Source of the DNA: Cyathus striatus
Taxonomy: Eukaryota; Basidiomycota; Agaricomycetes; Agaricales; Nidulariaceae
Length of the DNA: 64,000 bases
Reading direction: 5' to 3'
Assembly (NCBI GenBank): GCA_025738555.1
Contig: JAOVFP010000008.1
Span: forward strand, 3,348,001-3,412,000
The translations under genes were made by a program, and so were the position numbers. The notes beneath the pieces were generated by a model. The model was not told where the DNA came from. It worked only from the letters and a program-made list of their open reading frames with translations, and did not search any database. Of this stretch, positions 36,390-47,498 are shown in pieces; position 1 is the stretch's first letter; every line of letters begins with the position of its first letter.

Positions 36390-38273
36390 ATGCCATCTAT
36401 ATCTTCATCGTATTTGACCGCGGATTCCACTTACGGGTCACTTTTGCTGGGGGGAGTGGCTGCAGCTATGTACGTCTTCTTCTCTTTTTTCAAAACTGGG
36501 TGATGAAATATGATCGTTAGATTTTATGGATTTTCTTGTCTTCAAACTTTCATTTACCTGCAGTCAAATCCACATGCTGACACACGGAAGTTCAAATGCT
36601 TTGTATGTCATTTGTCTTCTGAACATTGAATATAAATTCACGCGTTAATAGATAATCGTAGCATGGCAGGAACACTTCACCTTCGCACGTCGTTTCCATA
36701 CTAATCCTATCCCGAAGGTTGCTCCAAACTGTACACATGGCCATAGTTTTCCATTGCCTCTATCACTACTTGGTAACTACCCATGAAACGTCTTTTATCC
36801 TTATAAAGCCCATCTGGTAAGTATGGTTACTACTTCTTCCACTAAACCATTGAATACTCAATAAAGTGCTGTGAGTTAGGTCTATATCAGTATGTTCGCT
36901 GCATCATCTTCGGTAGGGTAGTTGATGGCTGATTTTATTCCATGCTTAGTTTCAAATCTTTCCCACAGTAAGTTTTTCCGAGTCGTGATGAGCATGGTAT
37001 GGTATGGTTAACTTGCAATCTTAGATTATTGGAGATTTTTTTGTTCAAGTGTAAGGACACTTCATGCTTTATAGCTCAATATTCACATGACGCTACAGTG
37101 TTTTTATGAAGAGAATATGGAGCTGTACGAGATCGACTTTGTTATCTATCGGAGTGCTGATGCATTTTACTTATTAATAACAGTTTGTAAAGGTCCGCAC
37201 AAAGCGATTTACGTGACTGTTATATTCATCACGGTAAGTTAATTCGTGTAGAAAATTAGCTGTTCGAACTCTTACATATAATCTTCATATCAGTTCATCT
37301 GTTCATTCTACACACTAAGTAAGGACAAATATCCTATAATAAATATTAGCGCTTATCTGATTTATATTTAACATCAAGTCGCTGGCTTCAGTAAGTCTTT
37401 CTTCTTCATTCCTTAAACTAAATAGACACATTCTAATTCTTCCAGTCTATGCCGTTAAAGCGTAAGTTAGTCCTGCACAAGTAGCACTGTCTAGTGCTAA
37501 GAAATGCTCCACAGTACTAGATGCACAGAATTTTCTCAAATTGACTCCGAAGCAGTGAGGTGATCCAGCGCTATATGCGTTCACAATCACTGATATTGAT
37601 TGATTTAATCCATGTAGCCACTGCTATACAGCGGCCTGGGGACATCCGTGGCGGCCGACGTTTTGATCGCAGCTTCGCTTTGTATTTTGCTGGCCAAGAA
37701 TAGGACAGGGTTTAGGAGGTAAATTGAATTGGTTCTAGTTGGTTACTGTGGGCGGTTGCTCATGATGATCATTTAGGACAGACTCATTGGTTACGATTCT
37801 GATTCTTTTTGTTATTAATACGGGGTTGCTGACAACGTACGTTCTGCACGCTCACTATATTGTTCAGCTATAGTACTAATGACCGGCTAGGCTGGTCGCA
37901 GGAGTGTGCTTCATCACAGTGAGACTTTGGTGTGTCACTACTACTGGAATCTTACTGATGAACTTCTGAGTAGAACCTCATATGGCCACGCAACTTCATC
38001 TTCATTGGGGTCTATTTTGTTCTTGGGACAGGTATTTTTCAACCTAGCGGCCGACTCCTTCATATACTTACCACTGCATCCCGCCATCAAGTGTACTACA
38101 ACTCTCTTCTGGCATCACTAAACGCTCGCCCATCTTTTCGCGCAAAGTTAAACTTTGATGCGATTCGTACTCCAATGCCATTAGCATCTGACAGTGACGC
38201 AGGGCGGCCAGCGCCGTGGGAAACCAGTGTGGAACTAGCGATCCCATCGAAAGCCAAAGCAACAGCGTGTTAA
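36390..38273 (+). CDS. DUF6534-type multi-pass membrane protein (copy 2, best preserved)
   Basis: Many small exons are visible: 36390-36469 (MPSISSSYLTADSTYGSLLLGG), 36521-36602 (FYGFSCLQTFIYLQSN), a piece near 36720-36790 (QTVHMAIVFHCLYHYLV), 37632-37718 (SVAADVLIAASLCILLAKNRTGFRR), 37777-37836 (TDSLVTILILFVINTGLLT), about 37983-38033 (IWPRNFIFIGVYFVLG) and 38089-38273 (VYYNSLLASLNARPSFRAKL to stop). This is the order of the seven-segment fungal DUF6534 family, a plasma-membrane-like protein of unknown function common and expanded in Agaricomycetes. The middle exons between 36800 and 37600 could not all be placed, so the gene may or may not be fully intact. Confidence 0.7.
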
Positions 38274-38447
38274 AACTCAAGGTTAATATCAATATTACTT
38301 GTACTCCATCGCCCGATATGAGACTAATGATAACTATTGTTGCAGGTATAAGATATCTCTACGAATTTACTACCGTTGTATAACATTTATATTATTAATA
38401 TGTATCATATCGCTGAAAATATGGCTTTTGAGCTACTTGACCCCTAA

Positions 38448-40167
38448 CACCTCAGACAGGGTAAAATTGGGGAAGGGTAAATATGGTACAAACATATTTA
38501 GTTAAAATCTAGAATATGTCACTAAATATATGTGCCACACATATTTATAAACAACTTCAGAAAGGGAGCGTGGATTGGTTTATTATACAGATAATAAAGC
38601 AGAGTCAAAGTATGTAACGTGAAAATATCCTTACCGAAAAATTTCCGATTGGCTAACAATGGATATGGGACTGTGGCATATTCATAATCGGTTCGAACAA
38701 TTGGGACACAGAGCAAATGTTGATTCCGAGTTACAATATGGACATAAATCGGACACAATTACCTTGCTTGGCAAGGTCTTTCGCCCGCGAAAATTGAGGG
38801 CCTTTTTCATATTGCGTGACGTTATGCGTAATGTGTCACGTTGGTTTTGTAAGTTGGCTCGTGACCGGTGTCGGGCGCTCCAACATCTGTGTTAACGCGC
38901 GTCGGCTTCCCTTCCCGCTGCACGGTTCTGAGACTTGCAGTCAACGGTCTGCGTGATTCTGTTTATTGTAGGTGGGTGTAGGCTCATAGCTGGTGTCAGG
39001 CGCTCCAGCGTCGGTGTTAACGCGCGTCATTTTCACTTCCCGCTGCAGGGGCTCCGAAACTTGCGCTTAACATTTTACGTGATTAGTGTTTGTTGTAAGT
39101 GGGTGTTCATTAACGATTACATTGTTCTACAATGACTCTATAATATTACAGCACTTGCAGGTGTTATTTTATACTATTTTATTTCATTTTCTTTATCGAA
39201 GTCCTGTGCTGTTAGTCAAAGCTTTTGGTGTATTGCCACCACACCCTTGTTTGGGTGGCAGCTCTTTCAAGTCGATCATCCTCCGCAAGAAGTTGCCTTG
39301 TTCAGGCTACTATATCCAGGAACACTCATCAACAATCTGTCATGGCTGGTCCCCCCTTTCTCCCCGAATCAAAATAAGACACAAACTATTCAAGGCTCTT
39401 CGTTTTTTCTCGGTTTCCCAGTTCTGACAGTTCTCTGCACTAGCCTGGTAATAACAACACCAGTGGTATGCAACTTCCCATCACTTCTTCATCCCTAATT
39501 ATTTCCTATAGACTACACTGCTATGGGCAACTGGCCTGTGACCACACGGACCTCCTGCTAGGCTATGCCAACTCTTTATGATACTCACAGCATCAATCAC
39601 TCCACCATATACGACGTGAATGGACTCGAAATCCAACCCTCTGCATATCGACACCTCCTCATCAACACAACCGTAAAAATGAACTTCGAATTCACCCACT
39701 CGCCTACCATCAACAGCATACCATGTAAACCCTACTATGCTGATCTCGTTGCCATTAGAACCAGCCATCTCTCTCCTGTGGGTATCGTGACACCACCTCC
39801 TATTGTAGATTTCTTCCCTCTCCTTCCTGCCATAACCCCTCCTATAATGACAAGCTCCTCCGCCACTACAACCAAAACTCTGGTACTATCACCCGCGAAA
39901 AAACAGAGAGTCACCCAATAGTTGTCAATGGCCTCGTACCTCGCCTTCAATTTTAAGCACAAATCATAATTCAACTATACTTATGTACATTAATAATCAT
40001 ATATTTGTATCGTTACATACCTCCTGCTATTAGTCAAATTTCCCCTTCCCCAAGCAAGGTTCTTGCCGACGCAGGCGGCGATTCCCGAGTAACAAATTTT
40101 GATCATTATTCTAATTGATTGGTTTGTACCATATTTACCTTACCCCGATCCGACCTTGTCTGAGGTG
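38448..40167. mobile_element. TIR transposon of 1720 bp with 46-bp TIRs and TAA target duplication
   Basis: The left end CACCTCAGAC... (38448-38493) pairs with the right end (40122-40167) over 46 bp with 7 mismatches; the first ten and last eighteen positions are perfect. TAA flanks both ends (38445-38447, 40168-40170). A TAA duplication fits PIF/Harbinger-type targeting. The inside has no recognisable transposase; an open frame of 118 codons at 39565-39921 has no known domain. It also holds a 125-bp tandem duplication. It sits 175 bp after copy 2 of the DUF6534 genes. Confidence 0.85.
38843..39105 (+). repeat. Tandem repeat, two units of about 125 bp, inside the TIR element
   Basis: Both units contain GGTGTC-GGCGCTCCA, GTGTTAACGCGCGTC, CTTCCCGCTGCA and a TTGTA-GTGGGTGT end. 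The units have diverged by roughly a quarter. Subterminal or internal repeats of this kind often bind the transposase; that is only an inference here. Confidence 0.75.
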
Positions 40168-40289
40168 TAAGAAACTGTTAGACCTCTGATATCGCAAGCA
40201 TATCAGCGGATTTCTATGTGGTATAAGAGCTTAGACCAATGTGCTGTTGCTCATCTGCTTCACTCGTATAAACCCTAGTCCATTGTAAT

Positions 40290-42214
40290 ATGCCGGAACA
40301 AAACGTAAATTCAACCTTTGGCTCGCTTTTTTTGTTGTGTGGTCACTGCAATGTATGTTCTTCCTTTGTTCATCTTAGGAAAATGATGAGTAGTAATTCT
40401 AACATCGGACAGCTTCTATGGGATAACGTGCCTTCAGACATTCATTTACTTACAGTATAATTCCAAGAATGACACACATAAGTTCAAACTATTTGTATGT
40501 GATTAAATCTTAGTTCGCCCATAATGCTACTTACATACATATCTTCATCATTAGATCACCTTCCTTTGGCAAGTCCATTACAGGCTCGAATCACATCATG
40601 TTCTAATCAATGCCGATGATGAAGGGGACTCCAAACTGCACACCTAGCTTTCGTTGTACACTGTCTATATATTTATCTGGTAACATCTCATGGCACTCCA
40701 TTTTTTACAGTCAAACCTATGTGGTAGTTAATTCTCTTTCCTATTTAAACAGTTGAGAACTGATAGTATTCAACAATGCACCATCATTAATCAGGTCATT
40801 ATCGGTGAGTCCGTAATTACTAATTTATACCAACAAAACGATTTAATAGCCGCTTGCATATAGGCACAAGTATTTTTTCCAGTAAGCTATATATAGCTGT
40901 TACTCCAAATGAAGACCAAATTTCTCCCAGTCTGTTAGCATCTTTCTAGTTCAAACGTATCTGAAGCTCCATAATACTCTTCGTTTCATTAACCCACATC
41001 GAATTGTTCTAGCTTTTTTATGTTAAGAATTTGGCATTGTATGATTATCTTCCACTTCCTTCCAGTCGTAACTCACAATTTGTCCACAAAGTGTGAAAAC
41101 AACAGAAGAAAGTGCTATTTCTTATTGCCATTATTGTAGGTCTACTATTTGAAAGTCTCATGTGTGCGAGTCGTGCTAAAACATGCCCTTCCAGTTCATC
41201 TTTGCATTGTACTCTATGGGTGAGTACTACTTATACCTCAAAATACGAACATTTGCAGAGAACCTGATATCTCAAACGCAGTTGTTGGCTTCGGTATGTC
41301 CCAGTTCCTTCCTTCCTTAAAATAACCTCTACAAGAATTTAACCTTGTGCAGTCTACGCTGCGAAAGCGTGAGTAATCACAGATGTGTTTGTTTCCTAAA
41401 CTGTGAACTTTGAATTGTAAATTTGGATATGCAGCACAATGTTCACTCTGTCATACAATATTAGCAAAGAAGCTATCATCCCAGAATCCTACGAGACCGA
41501 TAAGGTTGCTGTGAGTCCATTAAAATTATTATATTATTTCTTGAGTAGAAACTGATCAAGAAAATATTAAGCTATTGTTATACAGTGGGCTTGCGACGCT
41601 CGCCGCGGCGGATGTTTCAATTGCAGCTTCTTTGTGTATTTTGCTTTTTAGGAATAACACCGGATTTAATATGTGAGTTCGAAACATTTTACGTGTAGGT
41701 GTGCATAGCTGATCAGACAAAAATAATACCACAGTCAAACCGACTCGTTGGTTACATTACTAATTACGTCTGTAATAAGTACCGGATTGCTAACAAGGTC
41801 TGTGATTAAAGCATTTACTATACCATGTTCAGTTGTATGACTACAGGAGAGTCTGGTAGCCGCAGCGTGCTTCATCACTGTAAGAGCTCTTAACTTATTT
41901 CTGTGTATCTATCACATTAAGTACCTATGCAGTACCTCATGGCCACACAATTTCGCTTTCATGGGGATCTTCGTTCTCGGAACGGGTATGTTTCTATATC
42001 CATCTCTGCACATTATATTACTTCATATTCTTTTCTGGCAGCGTATTATAATTCCCTATTAGCTTCTCTTAATGCTTGGCCCGCTCTCCGCGAAAAATTG
42101 AATGCCGATCTTTTGATTTTGTCGACTGAAGTTTCGGAGAGATTTGTCGCGCGCCGCTATACCTCAAGTGGAGTCGTCGACACAGCAGAACCAGGTAGTG
42201 CAGTACAAGTTTGA
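40290..42214 (+). pseudogene. DUF6534-type membrane protein gene, decaying (copy 3)
   Basis: The first exon begins at ATG 40290 and has NSTFGSLF but then a changed T run that puts the GGV part out of frame. Later exons are visible: about 41583-41670 (AAADVSIAASLCILLFRNNTGFNM), the segment near 41750-41800 (DSLVTLLITSVISTGLLT), about 41935-41985 (TSWPHNFAFMGIFVLGT) and 42042-42214 (YYNSLLASLNAWPALREKL to stop). LNAR has become LNAW. Several middle exons could not be read, so it is probably non-functional, though the 3' half looks sound. Confidence 0.65.
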
Positions 42215-43016
42215 TCAGGGAAATCTGAGGGGACTGATCAAGGAGGGAATTGAAATCTGTGATAGTGCATGTAGGCGATCCACGAGTTACATCTGTGATT
42301 CGTACTCTTGGCAGGTTCTTCACTCGACAGTTAGTCTCCGTAATTAAGTAGCTGCAGTGCTTCGTAAATGATAGATACAAGATTTCAGAATATCAGCCTT
42401 CAATCCCCTGCTTCTTAAAGCCCCAGGCGCGGCCGCCCTGGACGTCCAACATGGATGCGATATGTGGCATCCATCTAGATCGGATCAAATCCATATCTTA
42501 TGTATTGATAACTCCTTAAGTAATAAGCTACTTAATAAGGTCCTGAGGCCGAAGGCTTCAGGGTTTGATATGTTAGAGATGCCATGTAGGTTATAACCAG
42601 ACTTTTGTCCAAAACAAATAAACTTATTAAATTGTGCTAAACAATCTTGACAAGTTTAAGTGATCGTCGGGTCGGAATTGGAACTGGGTGTCTATCAACT
42701 AGTAACATTTGCAATGTGATCAGAAATCAAAGTAACATCTAATGAGCGCTATGAAACTTATGGCTTGAAGTACCTACAAGCGCCCACGAACACCAACAAA
42801 TGATGCATGATGTGATACCATATTACCGTTGCATTGCAAAAGATTCACTATCAAAAAATCATGAGTGAATGTCTTCAAGCGCCAAGATCCTGTGCTATTG
42901 ATGGATCAGTCCACCTTATCTGTGCAGTCCTACATAGGCCGTAAGCGTAAGTTATAAGGGCCCAGTAGTAAAGGACATTTACATTGCAGTGTCACTGCCC
43001 ATTTCAATATTTCCCT
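42215..43016. other. Intergenic between DUF6534 copies 3 and 4
   Basis: No coding or repeat feature was recognised. A GC-rich patch (GCGCGGCCGCCCTGG) lies near 42427. Confidence 0.45.
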
Positions 43017-44620
43017 ATGCCTGCGTTGTATCTTAACGAAAACACAACGTTGGGATCGCTTCTCCTCGGAGGTTTAGCTGGCGCAATGTACGTTCTCATA
43101 TTTCTTTAATGTTAAATATGTCATAACAACGTTACTTCCAGCTTTTATGGTTTTACCTGTCTCCAAACTTTCGTTTATTTCCAGTCAAATTCGCAGGAGG
43201 ACACACGAAATTTTAAATTATTTGTACGATTCTAAAATTTCATTATCGTTAAATATTCAGTCCTGATTAATATTCTGGTAGATAACCTTCTTATGGCGAG
43301 AGGAATTTACCTCATCCTTCCATGTCTTGTCCTTACTGATCCTGTTCAATACTAGGGTGCTGCAAACGGTACATATTGCTTTAGTGTTTCACTGTTTATA
43401 TTACTACTTGGTGACCACCCATGGCACGTTCCTTCTTGCACTCAAGCCTGTCTGGTAAATAGTACTTTCAGTGCATTATATCTTTGGACATGATTTTCGA
43501 TGAAACCCTTTGTTAGGTCTTTGCCGGTATGTTCATAGTCATGTTGTGTCGACGTTCCAGAAAATAACTGGTGGTGAATTTGTTCATAGACACAAGTGTT
43601 CTTTACGGTGAATAGTCTTACTTACTCATGATAATAGCGTAGCTCAGTTTACTAGGTGGTCGGCGACTTCTTCGTTCAGCTGTATGTGCACAATCATCGA
43701 ACCAACGCGATTATTTACTTACTGGAGTCCCCAGTATCTTCATGAAGCGAATTTGGAGCCGTACGTATTAGCCACTGCATTTAGTCCGTGACATCTTTTT
43801 CTGACTTCAACATATATTATTAACAGTCTGCAAAGGTCAAAACAAAGCGATTTACGTGATTATTCTATGTGTCATTGTAAGTTCCAAGAAATAGTCTCAA
43901 TAAAAATTACCAACTTACATACGTTCTGACGCTATGTAGTTCATTTGTAAATCTTACACACTCGGTATGTGTCAGCTCGCTAGCGAAGAAATTTTATGTC
44001 GTTCTAATTAATTTATCGCCTGTTAAGTCTCTGGTCTCAGTAAGGGTTCCTTTGCTTCCTTTCTACGATGAGCCGCTCACAAGTGATTTTTTCAAGTGTA
44101 CGCGGGAAAAGCGTCAGCCATTTTAGTTTAATATGGTAGACTTATATTTGAACTAAGCACACAGGGTAAGATATACGGAGTTTTATAAAATCGAAAAAGA
44201 AGCTGTACGTTTTTCTATTATCTTTACGAAACAAAAGTCAACATTAACTTGATCAATAATATCAAAGCCGCTGTTGTACAGCAGCTTGGGCACATCACTA
44301 GGGGCAGATGCTTTAATCACCGGCTCCCTATGTATTTTACTGGCGAAAAGCAGGTCAGGCTTTAAAAAGTAGGCTGAAATTATCGTGATCCATTTGTTAA
44401 TCTGGGTACTGACTGCTTACGACGACCATTTAGAACGGACTCAGTGATTTCGATCTTGATTCTGTTCACGATTAATACTGGGCTGTTAACAATGTATGTG
44501 TGTTATATGTTGCTCGGATTCTGTTTCTTACGATACGCTAGGGTTATTGCCGGAGCGTGTTTCATCAGTGTGAGACTGTCAGAACGCTTATCTTCTATCC
44601 ATACACTAACGATTTTGGTA

Positions 44621-45762
44621 CAGTCCGTGACAAGCAAAGTCCACCAATTTTATTACAGTACAAAAACGAGTTTTTTAGGACAAACTAATTACAGATTCAG
44701 ATTCAGAAAGTCAAAATACATACAAAAATGATGTTTTTAAGAAATTCCCACGATAAAATAGGTTTGCCAAATTTTTTGGCAAAAAAATCAACATGTTACA
44801 TGACCTATTTTAGGATGAAATAGCTTCAAGTGCCATCATTGCCCAATTGGAGGCTTCACGGTGTTGGTGCTGCTTCCTCACAGCCCATTCTGCTGCTTCA
44901 CCTGTTAAACCACACCTATAAGCACTCATGAATCGCCATGTTCAGTTAATAAAATGGCAAATAACATCCAGAGGACAAGCATCTAAGTATTTCATAACTG
45001 CATTTTTTGCATCTTGAAATGAAGTGTAATTACCTTTTTTTTCAAGCTTTGCTCTCTTGAGCTTTGGAGGAATCCAGTCACTGTCATTAGGATCATTATC
45101 TAAAGCTATATCTGCAAGCTTCTTTCCAAACTCTTCATCTGCTACATGATTCCAGCCAAGCTCAAAGTCATCCTCCTCCAAAGCAATGTCCTCCAGATCC
45201 TCATCTGAGCAGTAAGGGTCTTGAAGAAATTCACCATCCTCACTGATTAGCTGTGGTTTAGACACACTTATAGATCCCCCACTGATCACATCACTGATCA
45301 CATTTTCAGGACTTGTATTGGGCTCTGGGGAGGATGTATTAGTGACAGGTGGTGGGGAGGACCTTTGAAGATTAGTTCTTGATTGATTATTGCGAAGTCC
45401 ACTTGTATTTCGGCTCTTTTTCTTGGGTCGACCTCCAGGCATGGTGGTTGGAAAGATGTATTTTTGGCGCCCATCGAAGCGATTCAGGGGCTGATATTTT
45501 TGCGGGATCATACCGCAATTGATGAAAGGATGCTAAAAATACATTTTTCGTGATTTTTACTATTTTTTTATAGCCGAGTGCCAATTTTTTGGGTCAAAAA
45601 ATAAAAAAATCGGAAATCAAAAAATCGGCTCGTGGAATCTTAATTAATACATCGTAACTATGCTATTCCGACGGTTTTCGGAGTTTAAAACTTATTTTTC
45701 GTTGCTAAAAAACTCACTTAAGTTCGCTCAAAAAATTAGCGGGTTTTGCTTGTCACGGACTG
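44621..45762 (-). mobile_element. Tc1/mariner-pogo-like deletion derivative (1142 bp, TA target duplication)
   Basis: Perfect 18-bp inverted ends CAGTCCGTGACAAGCAAA at 44621-44638 and, inverted, 45745-45762, with weaker pairing (GAGTTTTTTAG blocks) continuing inward. TA flanks both sides (44619-44620, 45763-45764). CAGT-type ends and TA targets are typical of the Tc1/mariner superfamily. It contains the two ends of a transposase gene without its catalytic centre. Confidence 0.88.
44810..45442 (-). pseudogene. Transposase remnant: AT-hook N-terminus fused to C-terminal tail
   Basis: It begins MPGGRPKKKSRNTSGLRNNQ (45442), where GRPKKK is an AT-hook-like DNA-binding motif, then a Ser/Pro-rich and an acidic stretch to NDSDWIPPKLKR. 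After a jump it reads YTSFQDAKNAVMKYLDACP, then IN, a TGA at 44942-44944 where an Arg is expected, and in the same frame TWRFMSAYRCGLTGEAAEWA to the TAA at 44810. That C-terminal block is the tail seen in many basidiomycete DDE transposases, as I recall it. The DDE core is deleted and the TGA is a point lesion. Confidence 0.68.
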
Positions 45763-46418
45763 TAGTACATCATATGGCCGCATAACTTCATCTTTATGGG
45801 GATCTACTTTGTTCTCGGAACGGGTATGTCTCTTTCCATTTGTGTCATTTTATCTCACTCTCAATGGTATTATTTACCTCCTATATGTATGCTGCAGTAT
45901 ACTACAACTCTCTCCTTGCATCACTAAATGCTCGCCCTACGTTCCGTGCAAAATTCGATATTGGCACGAGCCCACTGCAGTTATCAGATAGGCAAACAGA
46001 CTTATCACTGAATAGCACGGAACCGTATTTACTGCCTGCCAAACGTGTGATGGTGTAGAGAAGGAATTTCGTCTCGGGTACCAAATGCAGTTTAGTGATT
46101 AGGCAATTACGTGCTCATACTTACTAAGTTACCAATTCTCGTTTGATTCTGTCTAGGTATTTATCTAAATCATTTATTATAAGTATATATCTTATCTTTA
46201 TATGGACCTATGTAACAACAAAGTCGACAAAAGGGATCAGAATGAAAATTTGTAGCTTGAAGTTATGAGGCGGCATGTGTAATATAGATTTCGAATCCGT
46301 AAGTAAGGCTTCATCGAATGCTCATTACATGACATCTATGGGATCGCATTGTGACACAGGTGTTTCTTCAGCACATGGCGAATGATCAGCTTGCTGTACT
46401 TGCACAGATTCTGATGAA

Positions 46419-47498
46419 CTAGGATGTTTTTGAATGCCAGTTGTCGATGCGGTCTTTTATATTAATCCCAGGAGCCACGGTGTCGTTAACGAAGCGCCCG
46501 TCCGGTAGGAAGATTCGACCACGCTTTCCTCTTTTGCAAAGTCCCTTTTCAACATATTCTGCTAGATCCTGGCAGGTGGACATTGCGTGATTAGGGGCAG
46601 AACAAAAATAGCAAATGTAACGCCGTCGCGGAGGGACTGCCATGTCATTCCCATGATACCCATGTTCTCCGATAGATGAGCTGCTCGGAAGGGTACGCTC
46701 AGTTACTTCTGAAGCGCTACCTGCAGTTGACGAAGGGGTTGTTACAGTGCTTTGATCGGGAATATAGGTATCATAGTCACAAGGGAGCAAATTTAGCGCG
46801 GTGTTGTAAATCTCTTCCTGCGACCATGGCTCATTCCAGTCGTGTAAAGGATACTGAAGTGGAAGCCGTTCTCGTATTTTCCATCGAAATTCGGGCGTAA
46901 AACCGGTCATATAGTCGAAGCTGATCTCTCTAGGAGTCAGCTTTCCCCTACGCTTGAGGTGCAATGATATACGGAGGAACTTGCGATTATATTCGCCAAG
47001 CTGACACTGTCCTGAGATCTCCTTTAACGATTGCTGTTCAACTAGATTTTCCAAATCTAGGCACGTATATTTATCTTCACCTGCGCCAGGATATAGTTCG
47101 GTAACCTTATCCTTGAAGGCCTGCCAAGATTCACAGCCATCTGCATACGCGCGCCAAGTGTCCTCCTCCATCGGCGTGAGGTAGGAAAGTGCCCATTCCT
47201 TTGTTTCAACATCGTCAAGTCCGCATGGTGTGGCGAGTCGTTCAACATGTCGGAAGAACCGATGTAATGAAAGAGGCATTCCGTCGAATTTTGGTGCCCC
47301 ACTATCTCCTGGAGCGGGCATAATTCGATGGCGGCAGTCGCAATGCATAGTAACGCTACTATTCTCCACACCCGAATTCATAGTCTGTTGAGCAGGACGA
47401 AGTTTGGGGACATGGGAATTTGGACGATGCAAAAGCGGAGTGACAGAGAGTGCTTGAGGCGAAGGAGAAGGGTGTATTTGATTCTTGTGAGTAGCCAT
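46419..47498 (-). CDS. Lone gag-like protein with CCHC zinc knuckle (359 aa)
   Basis: This is one uninterrupted frame of 359 residues. The core (about residues 68-240) has the retrotransposon gag plan of basidiomycete Gypsy-type elements: APKFDGMPLSLHRFFRHVERLA, then EWALSYL, DTWRAYADGCESWQAFKDKV and ELYPGAGEDKYT. A zinc knuckle C-x2-C-x4-H-x4-C follows near residues 295-308 (CYFCSAPNHAMSTC), then a basic patch (KRGKRGR). No protease, reverse transcriptase or integrase frame and no LTR were found on either side. It is either the last surviving piece of an element or a domesticated gag. Its intact frame amid decayed neighbours makes the second option worth considering. Confidence 0.72.
   Translation of the reverse strand: MATHKNQIHPSPSPQALSVTPLLHRPNSHVPKLRPAQQTMNSGVENSSVTMHCDCRHRIMPAPGDSGAPKFDGMPLSLHRFFRHVERLATPCGLDDVETKEWALSYLTPMEEDTWRAYADGCESWQAFKDKVTELYPGAGEDKYTCLDLENLVEQQSLKEISGQCQLGEYNRKFLRISLHLKRRGKLTPREISFDYMTGFTPEFRWKIRERLPLQYPLHDWNEPWSQEEIYNTALNLLPCDYDTYIPDQSTVTTPSSTAGSASEVTERTLPSSSSIGEHGYHGNDMAVPPRRRYICYFCSAPNHAMSTCQDLAEYVEKGLCKRGKRGRIFLPDGRFVNDTVAPGINIKDRIDNWHSKTS

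Larger units (their letters stand above)
43017..46058 (+). pseudogene. DUF6534-type membrane protein gene split by a Tc1/pogo-like element (copy 4)
   Basis: Exon 1 starts at ATG 43017 (MPALYLNENTTLGSLLLGGLAGA); exon 2 near 43142-43224 has FYGFTCLQTFVYFQSN. Further exons are near 43370-43450, 44290-44370 (TSLGADALITGSLCILLAKSRSGFKK) and 44437-44494 (TDSVISILILFTINTGLLT). The 1.1-kb element at 44621-45762 is inserted at the end of an intron, right before the exon encoding WPHNFIFMGIYFVLGT (near 45770-45824). The last exon 45898-46058 has VYYNSLLASLNARPTFRAKF to stop. Coding exons look largely open, so the element inside the intron may be the main defect. Splicing across it cannot be excluded. 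Confidence 0.7.

Noticed and set aside
39565..39921. 118-codon frame inside the TAA-flanked TIR element as a transposase
   Set aside because: Too short and with no DDE/DDD or DNA-binding motif; kept only as an unknown frame.
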